This document shows positions 19,038 to 28,335 of a stretch of 64,000 bases of DNA, one piece after another (position 1 is the stretch's first letter; every line of letters begins with the position of its first letter). Position numbers and translations under genes: made by a program. Source of the stretch: Rhodanobacter panaciterrae (GTDB lineage Bacteria; Pseudomonadota; Gammaproteobacteria; Xanthomonadales; Rhodanobacteraceae); the NCBI RefSeq assembly GCF_014651895.1, contig NZ_BMXT01000002.1:620001-684000 (forward strand), read 5' to 3'. The notes under the pieces were generated by a model. It saw only the letters and a list, made by a program, of their open reading frames with translations, did no database searches and was not told the origin of the DNA.

Positions 19038-19772
19038 TCAGCCGCCGGGACGACCGGCATGATCGGGGTGATCCGGGTGCTCGGGACGATCCGGCTTGCT
19101 GGGGCGATCAGGGCGATCCACCTTGGCCACATGCTCGGGCTTGCCCGCATGATCGACGCCATGCGTCTTGGCCAGCTCAACCTTCTCCACGTGGACATGC
19201 GCATGTCCATTCGCGGCGGCGACGCCGGCAGCCTTCGGCGAACGCATCACGTCACCCAGCTTGAAACCGTCGGCCTTGGCGATCTGGCCCCAGCCCTCGC
19301 CAGCGGCACGCTGGGCCAGCACGCCTTTCAGGTCGATGCTGGTGCCATCGGCCAGCACCAGCGTGCCGCCGTTCAGCGCGGCGGTCAGCTCGGCCGCGGT
19401 CGGGTCGGTGATGCCGTCTTTTGCGAGAATCGCCTCGGTCAGCGACAGCGCGATCTTCACGTTGCCGTAGCCCATTTTGCCGGTGTCCGGCGTGAACGTT
19501 GTCGTCGTCGTTGTGCTCGGCGTGGTGGCCGTAGCTGCGGTGGTCTCAGTCAGCGTGATCGCGGTGCCGTCGCGCAGCCCGGTTACCAGCGCCTGCGAGT
19601 TCGCGCTCGAACCGGCGAAGCTGGTGAACTCGGTGCTCAACCGGGTCGACTCGTGATTCGTGGTGCTCGTGGAAACGGGCGTGCCGGCGGTCTGCGCCAT
19701 CACCGGTGCGGCGGACAGTGCGCCGAGCACCGCGAGGCAGATCAGTGTGGATTTGAGGCGGCGGGTATGCAT
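19038..19772 (-). CDS. Secreted Pro/His/Asp-rich protein
   Basis: 244 residues from ATG 19772 (GGAG 6 bases upstream). Signal peptide LICLAVLGALSAAPVMAQ (cleavage about residue 27), then a Thr-rich stretch (TETTAATATTPSTTTTTT), a middle region with GEGWGQIAKADGFKLGDVMR (about residues 163-182), and a low-complexity tail: HAHVHVEKVELAKTHGVDHA, then repeats of the form RPDRP, KPDRP, HPDHPDH. The His/Asp tail could bind metal ions, but that is a guess. It is the first gene of the probable pair with the barrel at 18114. Confidence 0.75.
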   Translation of the reverse strand: MHTRRLKSTLICLAVLGALSAAPVMAQTAGTPVSTSTTNHESTRLSTEFTSFAGSSANSQALVTGLRDGTAITLTETTAATATTPSTTTTTTFTPDTGKMGYGNVKIALSLTEAILAKDGITDPTAAELTAALNGGTLVLADGTSIDLKGVLAQRAAGEGWGQIAKADGFKLGDVMRSPKAAGVAAANGHAHVHVEKVELAKTHGVDHAGKPEHVAKVDRPDRPSKPDRPEHPDHPDHAGRPGG

Positions 19773-20077
19773 GGAATGCTCCGAAGGATGCAACGTTGGC
19801 GGAATGCCTGGCGAGACGACACCGTATATTTCCTTCCGTGGCCCCTGTGCCCGAATCCCGCCTGATTGACGCTGACGATTCGCTTGCCGGTGAAGTCCCG
19901 CGGCATCTTTGCGCCATGCATGCCTGGCATACAAGCACCACTGTCATATTTGTTCAGCACGGATTTCACAGGCTGAACGATAGCTGCCATCGTTTCGCGC
20001 GATTGTGTGAGCGGATCGACATTTGCATCAGTCTGCCCACCGACGTGTCGGAAGTTTTTGCGACGCAGCCAGCGCGT
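19773..20077. other. Upstream region of the secreted-protein gene, no gene seen
   Basis: 305 bases between the end of tag and the secreted-protein start, both on the minus strand, so its promoter should be here. The only clear structure is a 7-bp inverted repeat GTTCAGC / GCTGAAC (19952-19958 and 19972-19978), a possible operator. I find no convincing -35/-10 pair. Confidence 0.4.
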
Positions 20078-20659
20078 TTAACGCAACCTGTCATGCCGGA
20101 AACAGCCGACCAGGTGATCGTTGATCATCCCGGTCGCCTGCAGCAGCGAATAGCAGATGGTGGTGCCGACGAAACGGAAGCCGCGCTTCTTCAGCGTCTT
20201 GCTCATGCGGTCGGACAACTCGGTACTGGCCGGCACCTCGCTCTTGTCGCGCCAGCGATTGACCAGTGGCTTGCCGTCGACGAATGACCACAAATAGACG
20301 TCCAGACTGCCGAACTCCTCGATCACTTCCAGCGCGACTTTCGCGTTGTCACGCGTGGCTGTCACCTTCAGCCGGTTGCGGATGATGCCGGGGTCGAGCA
20401 GCAGCTTTTCCAGTTCGCGGTCCTTCATCGCGGCGACCCGGGCGATCTCGAAGTTGTGGAAGGCCTTGCGATAGTTCTCGCGCTTGGCCAGCACGGTGCG
20501 CCAGGACAATCCGGCCTGCGCGCCTTCCAGGCACAGGAACTCGAACAGGCCGCGGTCGTCGTGCAGCGGCGTGCCCCATTCGGTGTCGTGGTAGTGGCAC
20601 ATCAAGGCATCGCTGCCGGTGGCCCAGTGGCAGCGTGACAGGTCGGACGGCTTGGTCAT
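20078..20659 (-). CDS. tag: DNA-3-methyladenine glycosylase I (Tag)
   Basis: Removes 3-methyladenine from alkylated DNA. 193 residues; RCHWATG opens the fold, YHDTEWGTP follows, and the zinc ligands of the family are in place (C10, H24, and the His and Cys of DHLVGC near the C-terminus). QAGLSWRTVLAKRENYRKAF is the helix lining the base pocket. The ATG at 20659 lacks a strong ribosome site but gives the standard N-terminus. It is divergent from the EamA gene over 100 bases. Confidence 0.95.
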   Translation of the reverse strand: MTKPSDLSRCHWATGSDALMCHYHDTEWGTPLHDDRGLFEFLCLEGAQAGLSWRTVLAKRENYRKAFHNFEIARVAAMKDRELEKLLLDPGIIRNRLKVTATRDNAKVALEVIEEFGSLDVYLWSFVDGKPLVNRWRDKSEVPASTELSDRMSKTLKKRGFRFVGTTICYSLLQATGMINDHLVGCFRHDRLR

Positions 20660-20759
20660 GAGAGGCACTGGATGAGTGGGACAATGAGGCGCATGAATGC
20701 GCCGGCACAACGTAGCCGACACCGCTAGACTTGTCGCCCCCTTTCCTGCCGGCCTCCGC

Positions 20760-21647
20760 ATGTCGTCTTCCTCATCGCCGCGCCGCGGCGCGGTGCTCGC
20801 GCTGCTCGTCACCATCCTGGTCTGGGCCTACAGCTGGGTGGTGATGAAACAGGTGCTGGCGCATGCCGGGCCGTTCAACTTCGCCGCGTTGCGCTACCTG
20901 CTGGGCGCGGCGGTATTGTTTGCGGCACTGCTGATCTCGCGACAATCGCTGCGGCCACCACCGCTGCTGCCGACGATCCTGATCGGGCTGTGCCAGACCG
21001 CCGCGTTCCAAGGGTTGGAGCAGTGGGCGCTGCTCGACGGCGGCGCCGGTCATGTGGCGCTGCTGGCTTACACGATGCCGTTCTGGGCCGTGTTGCTGGC
21101 GTGGCTGCTGCTGGGTGAACGGCCGAGCCGGCGACACTGGCTGGGGCTGGCGCTGGCCGCGCTGGGACTGCTGTGCATCATCGAGCCATGGCATGGCATG
21201 GGCAGCGTGGTGAGCACCACGCTGGCGATTGCCGGCGGCGTGGCATGGGCAGCCGGTACGGTGTTGAGCAAGCGGCTGTTCCGCCAGCACACGTTCTCCG
21301 TGCTCAGCCTCACCGCGTGGCAAATGCTGGCCGGCGGTGTGGCGCTTGCCGTTGTCGCACTGGCGGTGCCGCAACGCCCGATCGACTGGAACTGGGCGTT
21401 CATCGGCGCGCTGGCCTATAGCGTGGTGATGGCGTCCAGCCTGGCCTGGTGGCTGTGGTCGATCGTGCTGCAGCGCCTGCCCACCACGGTGGCCAGCCTG
21501 TGCAGCCTCGGCGTGCCGATCGTCAGTGTGTTGCTGGCATGGCTGATCCTGCACGAGCAGCCGTCGATGATGGAAATAGTCGGCATCGCGCTGGTGCTGC
21601 TGGGGCTGGTCGCGGTCAGCGGGGTAGGCGCGCGACGGCGCGCTTGA
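20760..21647 (+). CDS. EamA/DMT family transporter
   Basis: 295 residues with about ten membrane helices in two EamA repeats (about 10-140 and 155-290). The N-terminus is SSSSSPRRGAVLALLVTILV. These inner-membrane carriers export amino acids or other metabolites; the substrate cannot be read from the sequence. A TAGACT (20726-20731) is a plausible -10 element 29 bases before the ATG. Confidence 0.88.
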   Translation: MSSSSSPRRGAVLALLVTILVWAYSWVVMKQVLAHAGPFNFAALRYLLGAAVLFAALLISRQSLRPPPLLPTILIGLCQTAAFQGLEQWALLDGGAGHVALLAYTMPFWAVLLAWLLLGERPSRRHWLGLALAALGLLCIIEPWHGMGSVVSTTLAIAGGVAWAAGTVLSKRLFRQHTFSVLSLTAWQMLAGGVALAVVALAVPQRPIDWNWAFIGALAYSVVMASSLAWWLWSIVLQRLPTTVASLCSLGVPIVSVLLAWLILHEQPSMMEIVGIALVLLGLVAVSGVGARRRA

Positions 21648-21710
21648 GGAGGCCATTCAGCCTCCGGGCTTGCCACGGCGATATCATGCAACGCTGCCAG
21701 AACTGAAGAA

Positions 21711-22826
21711 ATGCCGATGTTTGATCTGTCTCAATGTTGGGCCCACGGAGTCAGCTGGCTGAGTGCCCATGCCGTCGTGCCGCTGCTGACTGTGCTGCAT
21801 CTGGACGGGTTGGCCGGTGACCCCAACGACATTGCCGCCTCGCTGATGATCGCGGCGCTGCAGGTGGGCATCATCGGTTTCCTGTTCCGTCCGCTGGAGA
21901 CCTGGTTTCCCGCCGAAAAGTGGACCGATCGCAAGCTGACCCTGGTCGATCGCAACTACACCTTGCTGATGCTGCTCGGCATCTTTCCGCTGTTCACTTA
22001 TTTGGTGCTGACCCCGTTCAGCCATCTGTTCGGCGGCGTCGACAGCGCCACCTCGAGCACCGGTTCGCCGCTGGCGCTGACGCACTGGGTGCCGTGGTTC
22101 AACCAGCATCCGTTCGTGCTGTTCGCGACGTACTACGTGGTGTACGACTTCGTGTACTACTGGATGCACCGCACCCAGCACGCGATCCCGTGGTGGTGGG
22201 CGCTGCACAGCATGCATCACAGCACGCGCCAGATGAGCTGCTGGACCAACGACCGCGGCAGTCTCGTGGACGGTTTCATCCAGTCGATGATCCTGGCCAC
22301 AGTCGGCCTGGTGATCGGCGTGGACCCGGACCAATTCGCGTGGCTGATGCTGATCGGCGAACTGGTGCAGAACTTCTCGCATACCAATACGCGCATCGGC
22401 TTCGGCAGGGTGTTCGAGCGGGTGTTCGTCGACCCGAAGTTCCATCGCCTGCATCACATGCTGGTCGACCCTGAGCGACCGACCCTGCATATCTGCAACT
22501 ACGGCCAGGTGCTCTCGATCTGGGACGTGCTGTTCGGTACGTCGCTGTACGGTCTGGCGCCGCGACCGACCGGCGTGGGCGATCCGGTCGTCGATGCCGA
22601 CAACGACCACGGCCTGGTCGGCCTGCACTGGGCCGCGCTGAAGCGCTTCTGGGGCGCGGTGCGCTGCATCGAGGGCTGGCGACCGGGCGAGGTGGCGTTC
22701 GGCGAGGGTTACCGACCGATTCCGGTGAGCCAGCTGGATCTGCATGCGTTCGAACACAAGCCATCCGTCGCTGTGCTCGCCGAAGCGAATCTGGCGAGCA
22801 CCGCCACTTCTGCGGAAGTGGCATGA
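21711..22826 (+). CDS. Sterol desaturase / fatty acid hydroxylase superfamily protein
   Basis: 371 residues, integral membrane with four or more helices before and around the di-iron site. The three histidine boxes are HRTQH, HSMHH and FHRLHH (about residues 152, 165 and 245), as in this superfamily of O2-dependent hydroxylases and desaturases. In bacteria, members act on carotenoids, ornithine lipids or fatty acids; no neighbour points to one substrate. Confidence 0.85.
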   Translation: MPMFDLSQCWAHGVSWLSAHAVVPLLTVLHLDGLAGDPNDIAASLMIAALQVGIIGFLFRPLETWFPAEKWTDRKLTLVDRNYTLLMLLGIFPLFTYLVLTPFSHLFGGVDSATSSTGSPLALTHWVPWFNQHPFVLFATYYVVYDFVYYWMHRTQHAIPWWWALHSMHHSTRQMSCWTNDRGSLVDGFIQSMILATVGLVIGVDPDQFAWLMLIGELVQNFSHTNTRIGFGRVFERVFVDPKFHRLHHMLVDPERPTLHICNYGQVLSIWDVLFGTSLYGLAPRPTGVGDPVVDADNDHGLVGLHWAALKRFWGAVRCIEGWRPGEVAFGEGYRPIPVSQLDLHAFEHKPSVAVLAEANLASTATSAEVA

Positions 22827-22839
22827 CCTAAAGAATTCT

Positions 22840-22972
22840 CGTCATCCCAGCGAAAGCTGGAAGCGCTCTTCAACAGCGAAGCTGGTCATCCAGTGCCGTT
22901 GCAAATCACCGAAGACTCTAGATTGACCAGCTTCGATGTTGTGGAGCTTTTCAGCTTTCGCTGGAATGACGG
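22840..22972. repeat. Nested inverted repeat, MITE-like
   Basis: The outer arms, CGTCATCCCAGCGAAAGCTG (22840-22859) and its near-complement ending GCTGGAATGACGG (22951-22972), enclose inner arms CGAAGCTGGTC (22877-22887) and GACCAGCTTCG (22925-22935). It carries no coding sequence and fills the gap between the hydroxylase and dehydratase genes. Confidence 0.65.
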
Positions 22973-22996
22973 AAAAAGGCTTAAGTCAGACCCTCT

Positions 22997-23959
22997 CTAA
23001 TACCAGGGCAACGCCTGCAGATCGACGTTGCCGCCGGTCAACACCACGCCGACACGGCGCCCGGCAAAACGCTCGCGCTGCTGGAGGATCGCTGCCAGCA
23101 CGGTGGCACTGGATACCTCTACCACCTGCTTCAGCTCCGACCACAGCAGTTGCATCGCCACGATGGTTTCCGCGTCACTGACCGTGATCACGTCGACCCG
23201 ATGCGCGCGCAGCGCGTCGAGGTTGCGTTCACCGACCAGCGCGCGCAGGCCGTCGCAGACCGTATCAGGCACCACCGTGGTCACTCGCGTAGTGTGCGCC
23301 AGTGATTGCGCGGCATCGTCGGCACCCTTCGGTTCGGCGCCGAACAAGGCCAGCGTGGGATCGATCGCATGCGCGGCAATCGCCACGCCGCTGGCCAGGC
23401 CGCCGCCGCCGACCGGGGTGATCAGCGCATGCAATCCGTCGACTTGTTGCAGTAACTCCAGCGCCAGCGTGCCCTGCCCGGCCATCACCTGGGTGTCGGC
23501 ATACGGATGCACCATTACCGCGCCGGTGGCGTGCTGCACTTCGGCGGCCATCGCCTCGCGGGCGGCCTGGGTCGGTGCGCAGCGATGCAGGATCGCACCG
23601 GCACGTTCGATCGCCTCGACCTTGGCGCGCACCGCGCCTTCCGGCACCACCACGTGCGCGGCGATGCCGCGTGTGGCGGCGGCCAGTGCCAGCGCGTTGC
23701 CGTGATTGCCGGACGAGTGCGTGACCACGCCGTGCGCGGCCTGCTCGTCGCTCAACGCCCATACTGCATTGCAGGCACCGCGGAACTTGAACGCGCCGCC
23801 GCGCTGCAGGTTTTCGCACTTGAAATACAGCTCGGCGCCGCTCAACGCATCCAGCGTCGCGTTGCGCAGCACCGGCGTTACCCGCGCATACGGCGCGATG
23901 CGCGCGGCGGCATCGCGGACCTGTTCGAAGCTCGGCAACGCACCCATCACGGCACTCAT
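22997..23959 (-). CDS. PLP-dependent threonine/serine dehydratase or racemase
   Basis: 320 residues, fold-type II. The PLP lysine sits in GGAFKFRGACNAVW (about residue 54), with SSGNHGNALALAAA and the phosphate loop GGGGLASGVAIA. There is no ACT domain, which distinguishes it from the long IlvA in this window; it fits catabolic threonine dehydratase or serine racemase. The start ATG 23959 overlaps the stop of the upstream epimerase gene by ATGA; a second ATG (MGALPSF) is 12 bases in. Confidence 0.88.
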   Translation of the reverse strand: MSAVMGALPSFEQVRDAAARIAPYARVTPVLRNATLDALSGAELYFKCENLQRGGAFKFRGACNAVWALSDEQAAHGVVTHSSGNHGNALALAAATRGIAAHVVVPEGAVRAKVEAIERAGAILHRCAPTQAAREAMAAEVQHATGAVMVHPYADTQVMAGQGTLALELLQQVDGLHALITPVGGGGLASGVAIAAHAIDPTLALFGAEPKGADDAAQSLAHTTRVTTVVPDTVCDGLRALVGERNLDALRAHRVDVITVSDAETIVAMQLLWSELKQVVEVSSATVLAAILQQRERFAGRRVGVVLTGGNVDLQALPWY

Positions 23960-24969
23960 GACAACTCGACCTCCACACCACAACGGAAACGGCGCTCGGC
24001 GCCCGGCTCGAGGCGGATCGCCTCGGCACACTCGGGCCGGTTGAACGCATCGGCCATGCACTCCATCGGTTCCAGCGCGATCGACCGGCGTGCATCGCGA
24101 CTGACCGTGTCGGCGGTGAACGCGTGCATCACGCCGCGCTCCTGCCAGACCGCGATGCCGAAACCGTTGAACGGATCGCGCAGACGGGTGCGGATGCGCC
24201 CATCCGCCTCGATGTCCAGATCGGTATAGCCCTGATCGAGAATGCTGTCGCCGATGCGTCGTGCTTCGCGGAAATCCAGCGCCGGTGCATTGTCCAGCGC
24301 CACGTAGGCTGCGGCACCGGGCAGTGCGATCAGGTCGGCACCGGTACGGATCAGCGTCTGTGCGGGAATCTGCAATTGCCAGCCATCGACCAGACCATCG
24401 GCCAAACGGAAGTACGGATGCCAACCGAAGAAACATGGCGCGGCGCTGTCGCCGACATTGCGCATGCGCGCTTCCAGGGTGATGCCGCCGGCGTCCAGCG
24501 TGATGATCACGCTGAGGTCGATCGCATGCGGATAGCCCGGCTGCGGACGGATCGCGGTGGTACTCAAGCTGACCTCCGCGCGGTGATCGTCCGCGCTCAA
24601 TGTCGCGATATCGAACTCCGTATCGCGCACGAAACCGTGCCGGCTGGCGCGCTCGGCGCCAACGACACCTGGCTGCAGGTCCTGCGCCTGACCATCGAAG
24701 CGGTAGCGCGCATCGGCGATGCGGCCGGCGAACGGCACCATGATCGCAAAGCGCGAACCCGGGCGGCCGACGATCTCGGCGGCGTCGCGGTGGCCGTCGG
24801 CGAGGTCGTGCATGGCACCCTCGAACGGCACTTCGAAACTGAGCAGGGCCGCGCCGTGCTGCGCGATACGCACGCGCCGGTCACCGATGCGATCGGTCAG
24901 CACCACGATGGCCTGATCGCCCAACTGGGCCCGTTCGACGCCGTAGCGCAGTGCGCTCAATGCCGCCAT
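23956..24969 (-). CDS. Aldose 1-epimerase family protein
   Basis: 337 residues, beta-sandwich mutarotase family that interconverts sugar anomers. Catalytic histidines fit SRHGFVRD (about residue 110) and GWHPYFRL (about 184), and the base is the Glu in ALEPMECMADAFN (about 303). It is co-directional and overlaps the downstream PLP-dehydratase gene, an association with no obvious metabolic logic. It is divergent from pepN with 65 bases between starts. Confidence 0.88.
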   Translation of the reverse strand: MAALSALRYGVERAQLGDQAIVVLTDRIGDRRVRIAQHGAALLSFEVPFEGAMHDLADGHRDAAEIVGRPGSRFAIMVPFAGRIADARYRFDGQAQDLQPGVVGAERASRHGFVRDTEFDIATLSADDHRAEVSLSTTAIRPQPGYPHAIDLSVIITLDAGGITLEARMRNVGDSAAPCFFGWHPYFRLADGLVDGWQLQIPAQTLIRTGADLIALPGAAAYVALDNAPALDFREARRIGDSILDQGYTDLDIEADGRIRTRLRDPFNGFGIAVWQERGVMHAFTADTVSRDARRSIALEPMECMADAFNRPECAEAIRLEPGAERRFRCGVEVELS

Positions 24970-25034
24970 GGGATTCTCCTGCCGTCAAATCGCCCCATGG
25001 TAACCTGAGCAGTCCCCACCCCATCGTTGTTCCC

Positions 25035-27677
25035 ATGCACGCACTTCCAGAGCAAGCCCCTGCGTTGATCCGCCTCAGCGACTACCGCGCGCCCGCCTGG
25101 CGCGTGGAGACGGTCGAGCTGGATTTCGACCTCGGCATCGATGCCAGTGAAGTGTCCGCACGCCTGCTGCTGCGGCGTGACCCGGCGCAGAACGCGCCGC
25201 TGCGACTGGACGGCGAGAACCTGCAGTTGCTGTCGATCACCCTCGATAGCCGACAGCTGCCCGCCACCGCGTATCGCTACCTCGGCAACGTGCTGGAAGT
25301 CGATGGCGCCCACGACGGCAGTGTGCTGGAAACCCGCGTGCGGCTGCGTCCGGCTGCGAACACCGCGCTGGAGGGTCTGTACCTGTCCGGTTCGCGCGAA
25401 GCCGGCTTCCTGCTGACCCAGTGCGAGGCCGAAGGCTTCCGCCACATCACGTTCTTCACCGACCGGCCCGACGTGCAATCGCGTTACACGGTCACCCTGC
25501 GCGCCGATCGCGCACGCTTCCCGGTGCTGCTGGCCGGCGGCAACCCTGATGGTGCGGGTGAACTGGAAGGTGGCCGGCATTGGGCGCGTTTCGTCGATCC
25601 GCATCCGAAGCCGAGCTATCTGTTTGCGCTGGTGGCCGGACGGCTGGAAAAGATCGAGCGCGACTACGTCACCGCCGACGGCCGCGCCGTGCAACTGAAG
25701 ATCTGGGCCGAAGCCGACGCGATCGACCGCTGCGACTACGCGATGGATGCGCTGGAGCGCTCGATGCGCTGGGACGAGCAGGCCTACGGCCGCAACTACG
25801 ATCTGGACGTGTTCCATGTCGTCGCCACGCATGACTTCAACATGGGCGCGATGGAGAACAAGGGCCTCAACATCTTCAACGCGAAGTGCCTGCTGGCCGA
25901 TCCGGACTCGACCACCGACGACGAATACCGCCATGTCGAGGCCGTGGTCGCGCACGAGTATTTCCACAACTGGAGCGGCAACCGTGTCACCTGCCGCGAC
26001 TGGTTCCAGCTGTCGCTGAAGGAAGGGCTCACGGTCTTCCGCGAGCAGAGCTTCTCGGCCGACATGAACTCGGCACCGCTGAAGCGCATCGAGGACGTGG
26101 CGTTGCTGCGTCGCGCGCAGTTTCCCGAAGACGCCGGCCCGCTGGCGCATCCGGTGCGCCCGGCGCAATACAGCGAGATCAACAATTTCTACACCGCCAC
26201 GGTGTACGAGAAAGGCTCCGAGCTGGTGCGCATGCTGGCCGGCGCCCTGGGCAAGGACGGTTTCCGCCGCGGCATGGATCGCTACTTCGAACGCAACGAC
26301 GGCCGCGCCGCCACGCTGGAGGATTTTCTCGCCGCGCTGGGCGACGCCAACGGTACCGACCTCACGCCGTATCTGGCCTGGTACGGTCAGGCCGGCACAC
26401 CGCGGTTGAGTGCTCGCGGTCATTACGATGCCACCCGGCACGAGTACACGCTGACACTGGCCCAGCACATGGGCGGAACGGAATCGCGGCCACCACTACC
26501 GATCCCGGTCAAGCTGGCTTTGTTCACGCACCATGGCGACATGTTGCCACTGCATCTGGACGGCCAGACGTCCAAAAGCGAAAACGAACTTGTCCTGGTG
26601 CTGACCCAGGCCGAACAGGATTTCGTTTTCACCAATGTCATCACCTCGCCGGTGCCGTCCCTGCTGCGCGGATTTTCGGCGCCGGTGATCCTGGAATGCG
26701 ATTACACGCCGGACGAGCTGGCCTTGCTGCTGGCCCATGACGTCGACGGCTTCAATCGCTGGGAGGCCGGTCAGCAGCTGGCCACGCGCGCCTACGAGAA
26801 CCTGCGCGACGGCAGCTCGACCGAAGCACTGCATGCGTGGTGCGAGGCGCTGGCGTTGCTGTTCAACAACAGCGCGATCGACGACGCCTTGCTGGCCGAC
26901 CTGTTGACCCCGCCGGGCGAGGTCGAGCTGGCCGAACGCGAGACGGCGATCGATCCGCAGCACATTCACCACTTGCGTCAGGGCCTGCAGCAACGACTGG
27001 CCGAACGGCTCGGTACCGCTGCCCTGAGGCAGCGTTATCAGGCGCTGGCCGCGCACACCAGCATCGCGCTGGATGCGCCGAGCCAGGCGCGCCGCCGGCT
27101 CAAGCGCCGCGTGCTGGAGCTTCTGCACCTGCTCGACAACCAGGGCACTTGCGAGTTGGCCGCCGCCCAGTATCGGAATGCACCCGGCATGACTGACCGG
27201 CTCGCGGCGCTGACCGTGCTGGTGCGTGGCCATGCTCCACAGGCCACGGCGGCGCTGCGCGATTATCGCGAACGCTACGCCGACAACGCGCTGGCGCTGG
27301 ACAAGTGGTTTGCGGTGCAGGCACAGCTGCCGGGCGAACCGGCACTGGAGCGCGTGCAGCGGCTGGAGCACGACGACACGTTCACGCTGAAGAATCCGAA
27401 CCGGGTGCAGGCCTTGCTGGGAGCGTTCGTTCGCGGCAACCCGAGCGGGTTCCATCGAATCGATGGCGCCGGCTATCGGCTACTGGCCGAGCGGCTGATC
27501 ACGCTGGATACGTTGAACCCGCAGGTCGCGGCGCGACTGGCCACGGCATTCAACGGTTGGCAGCGGTTGGAATCGCGACGTCGCGAGGCAGCGCATGCGG
27601 CGATCGTGAAACTGGCCGCGCATGACGGGCTTTCGCGCAACTTGACCGAAATCGTCGGCAGCGTACTCAATCATTGA
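25035..27677 (+). CDS. pepN: Aminopeptidase N (PepN, M1 family)
   Basis: 880 residues, close to E. coli PepN. It trims N-terminal residues from peptides in the cytosol. Seen: the exopeptidase motif GAMENKGLNIFN, the zinc motif HEYFHNWSGNRVTCRDW with the downstream Glu in LSLKEGLTVFREQ (about residues 300-335), and the catalytic-domain Tyr in ATVYEKGSELVRML. ATG 25035 gives the normal N-terminus; an upstream in-frame reading has no ribosome site. Confidence 0.96.
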   Translation: MHALPEQAPALIRLSDYRAPAWRVETVELDFDLGIDASEVSARLLLRRDPAQNAPLRLDGENLQLLSITLDSRQLPATAYRYLGNVLEVDGAHDGSVLETRVRLRPAANTALEGLYLSGSREAGFLLTQCEAEGFRHITFFTDRPDVQSRYTVTLRADRARFPVLLAGGNPDGAGELEGGRHWARFVDPHPKPSYLFALVAGRLEKIERDYVTADGRAVQLKIWAEADAIDRCDYAMDALERSMRWDEQAYGRNYDLDVFHVVATHDFNMGAMENKGLNIFNAKCLLADPDSTTDDEYRHVEAVVAHEYFHNWSGNRVTCRDWFQLSLKEGLTVFREQSFSADMNSAPLKRIEDVALLRRAQFPEDAGPLAHPVRPAQYSEINNFYTATVYEKGSELVRMLAGALGKDGFRRGMDRYFERNDGRAATLEDFLAALGDANGTDLTPYLAWYGQAGTPRLSARGHYDATRHEYTLTLAQHMGGTESRPPLPIPVKLALFTHHGDMLPLHLDGQTSKSENELVLVLTQAEQDFVFTNVITSPVPSLLRGFSAPVILECDYTPDELALLLAHDVDGFNRWEAGQQLATRAYENLRDGSSTEALHAWCEALALLFNNSAIDDALLADLLTPPGEVELAERETAIDPQHIHHLRQGLQQRLAERLGTAALRQRYQALAAHTSIALDAPSQARRRLKRRVLELLHLLDNQGTCELAAAQYRNAPGMTDRLAALTVLVRGHAPQATAALRDYRERYADNALALDKWFAVQAQLPGEPALERVQRLEHDDTFTLKNPNRVQALLGAFVRGNPSGFHRIDGAGYRLLAERLITLDTLNPQVAARLATAFNGWQRLESRRREAAHAAIVKLAAHDGLSRNLTEIVGSVLNH

Positions 27678-27769
27678 TCGGCAGCGGAGCTGCTGGCGCT
27701 GCGCACATCTTGTTGCATCGTCCTGCTGCGCGTGGTGGTACCCCCACGCACACGGGCGGGATGTTTCAT

Positions 27770-27955
27770 TCAGACGGCCAGATGATCGAGCGCTTCGAGC
27801 AGGCTCTGCATGCGCGACTCCAGACCCGGCTGCAGCGCGCCGCGCTCGTTGTCTTCACGCTCGCTCAAACCGTCGATCGCCATTTCGACCTGACCCAGCT
27901 CGACCAGCAGATCGTGGTGCGGATAAACCGGTTGGAAATCGAAGCTCATGTCCAT
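27770..27955 (-). CDS. Small acidic hypothetical protein
   Basis: 61 residues from ATG 27955, preceded at 6 bases by a perfect AAGGAG, which makes this short frame credible. The sequence is MDMSFDFQPVYPHHDLLVEL and then a helical Glu/Leu-rich part ending ESRMQSLLEALDHLAV. It has no membrane segment and no recognised family. It converges on pepN. Confidence 0.65.
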   Translation of the reverse strand: MDMSFDFQPVYPHHDLLVELGQVEMAIDGLSEREDNERGALQPGLESRMQSLLEALDHLAV

Positions 27956-28237
27956 GACGTTCTCCTTCGTGGTGGGTAACGGGATGGATGCAACCGCCAT
28001 GCCAATGCGTGATCACGATCACAATTGATTTGCGGTCGGCATCACACGACTGACGCAACACGTCAGCTGCTGCCGCGGCCCGGCACAAATTTCCTTTTCA
28101 GTCACCCTTTGTTCACGCGTCTGCGGTGAATATCCACTCGTGTTTCGCGCCATGAATTACCGGTTTCTGGCGCTCGGCAACACGGTCATCCTGGATTCCC
28201 CCTGTTCCTGAGACCGCCGGGCGCCAGATCTATCAGC

Positions 28238-28273
28238 ACAAGGCCCCGCAGCTGCAAAGCTGCGGGGCCTTGT
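28238..28273 (+). terminator. Strong hairpin, probable terminator
   Basis: ACAAGGCCCCGCAGCT pairs perfectly with AGCTGCGGGGCCTTGT (16 bp, tetraloop GCAA), followed by CTTTGG. It lies in a region without a recognised upstream gene on the plus strand, so what it ends is unknown. Confidence 0.65.
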
Positions 28274-28311
28274 CTTTGGGGACTTGCGTGGATGCTGACC
28301 CCACAAAAGAC

Positions 28312-28335
28312 GACGGCACCCCGAGAGGTGCCGTC
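28312..28335 (-). terminator. Hairpin with U-run on the minus strand
   Basis: GACGGCACC pairs with GGTGCCGTC (9 bp, 6-base loop). Read on the minus strand it is followed by GTCTTTTG, an intrinsic-terminator pattern, but no minus-strand gene lies upstream within the gap. Confidence 0.5.

Noticed and set aside
17928-19865. A 645-codon plus-strand frame opposite the barrel and secreted-protein genes
   Set aside because: The minus-strand genes have signal peptides, ribosome sites and a barrel C-terminus; the plus frame has none of these.
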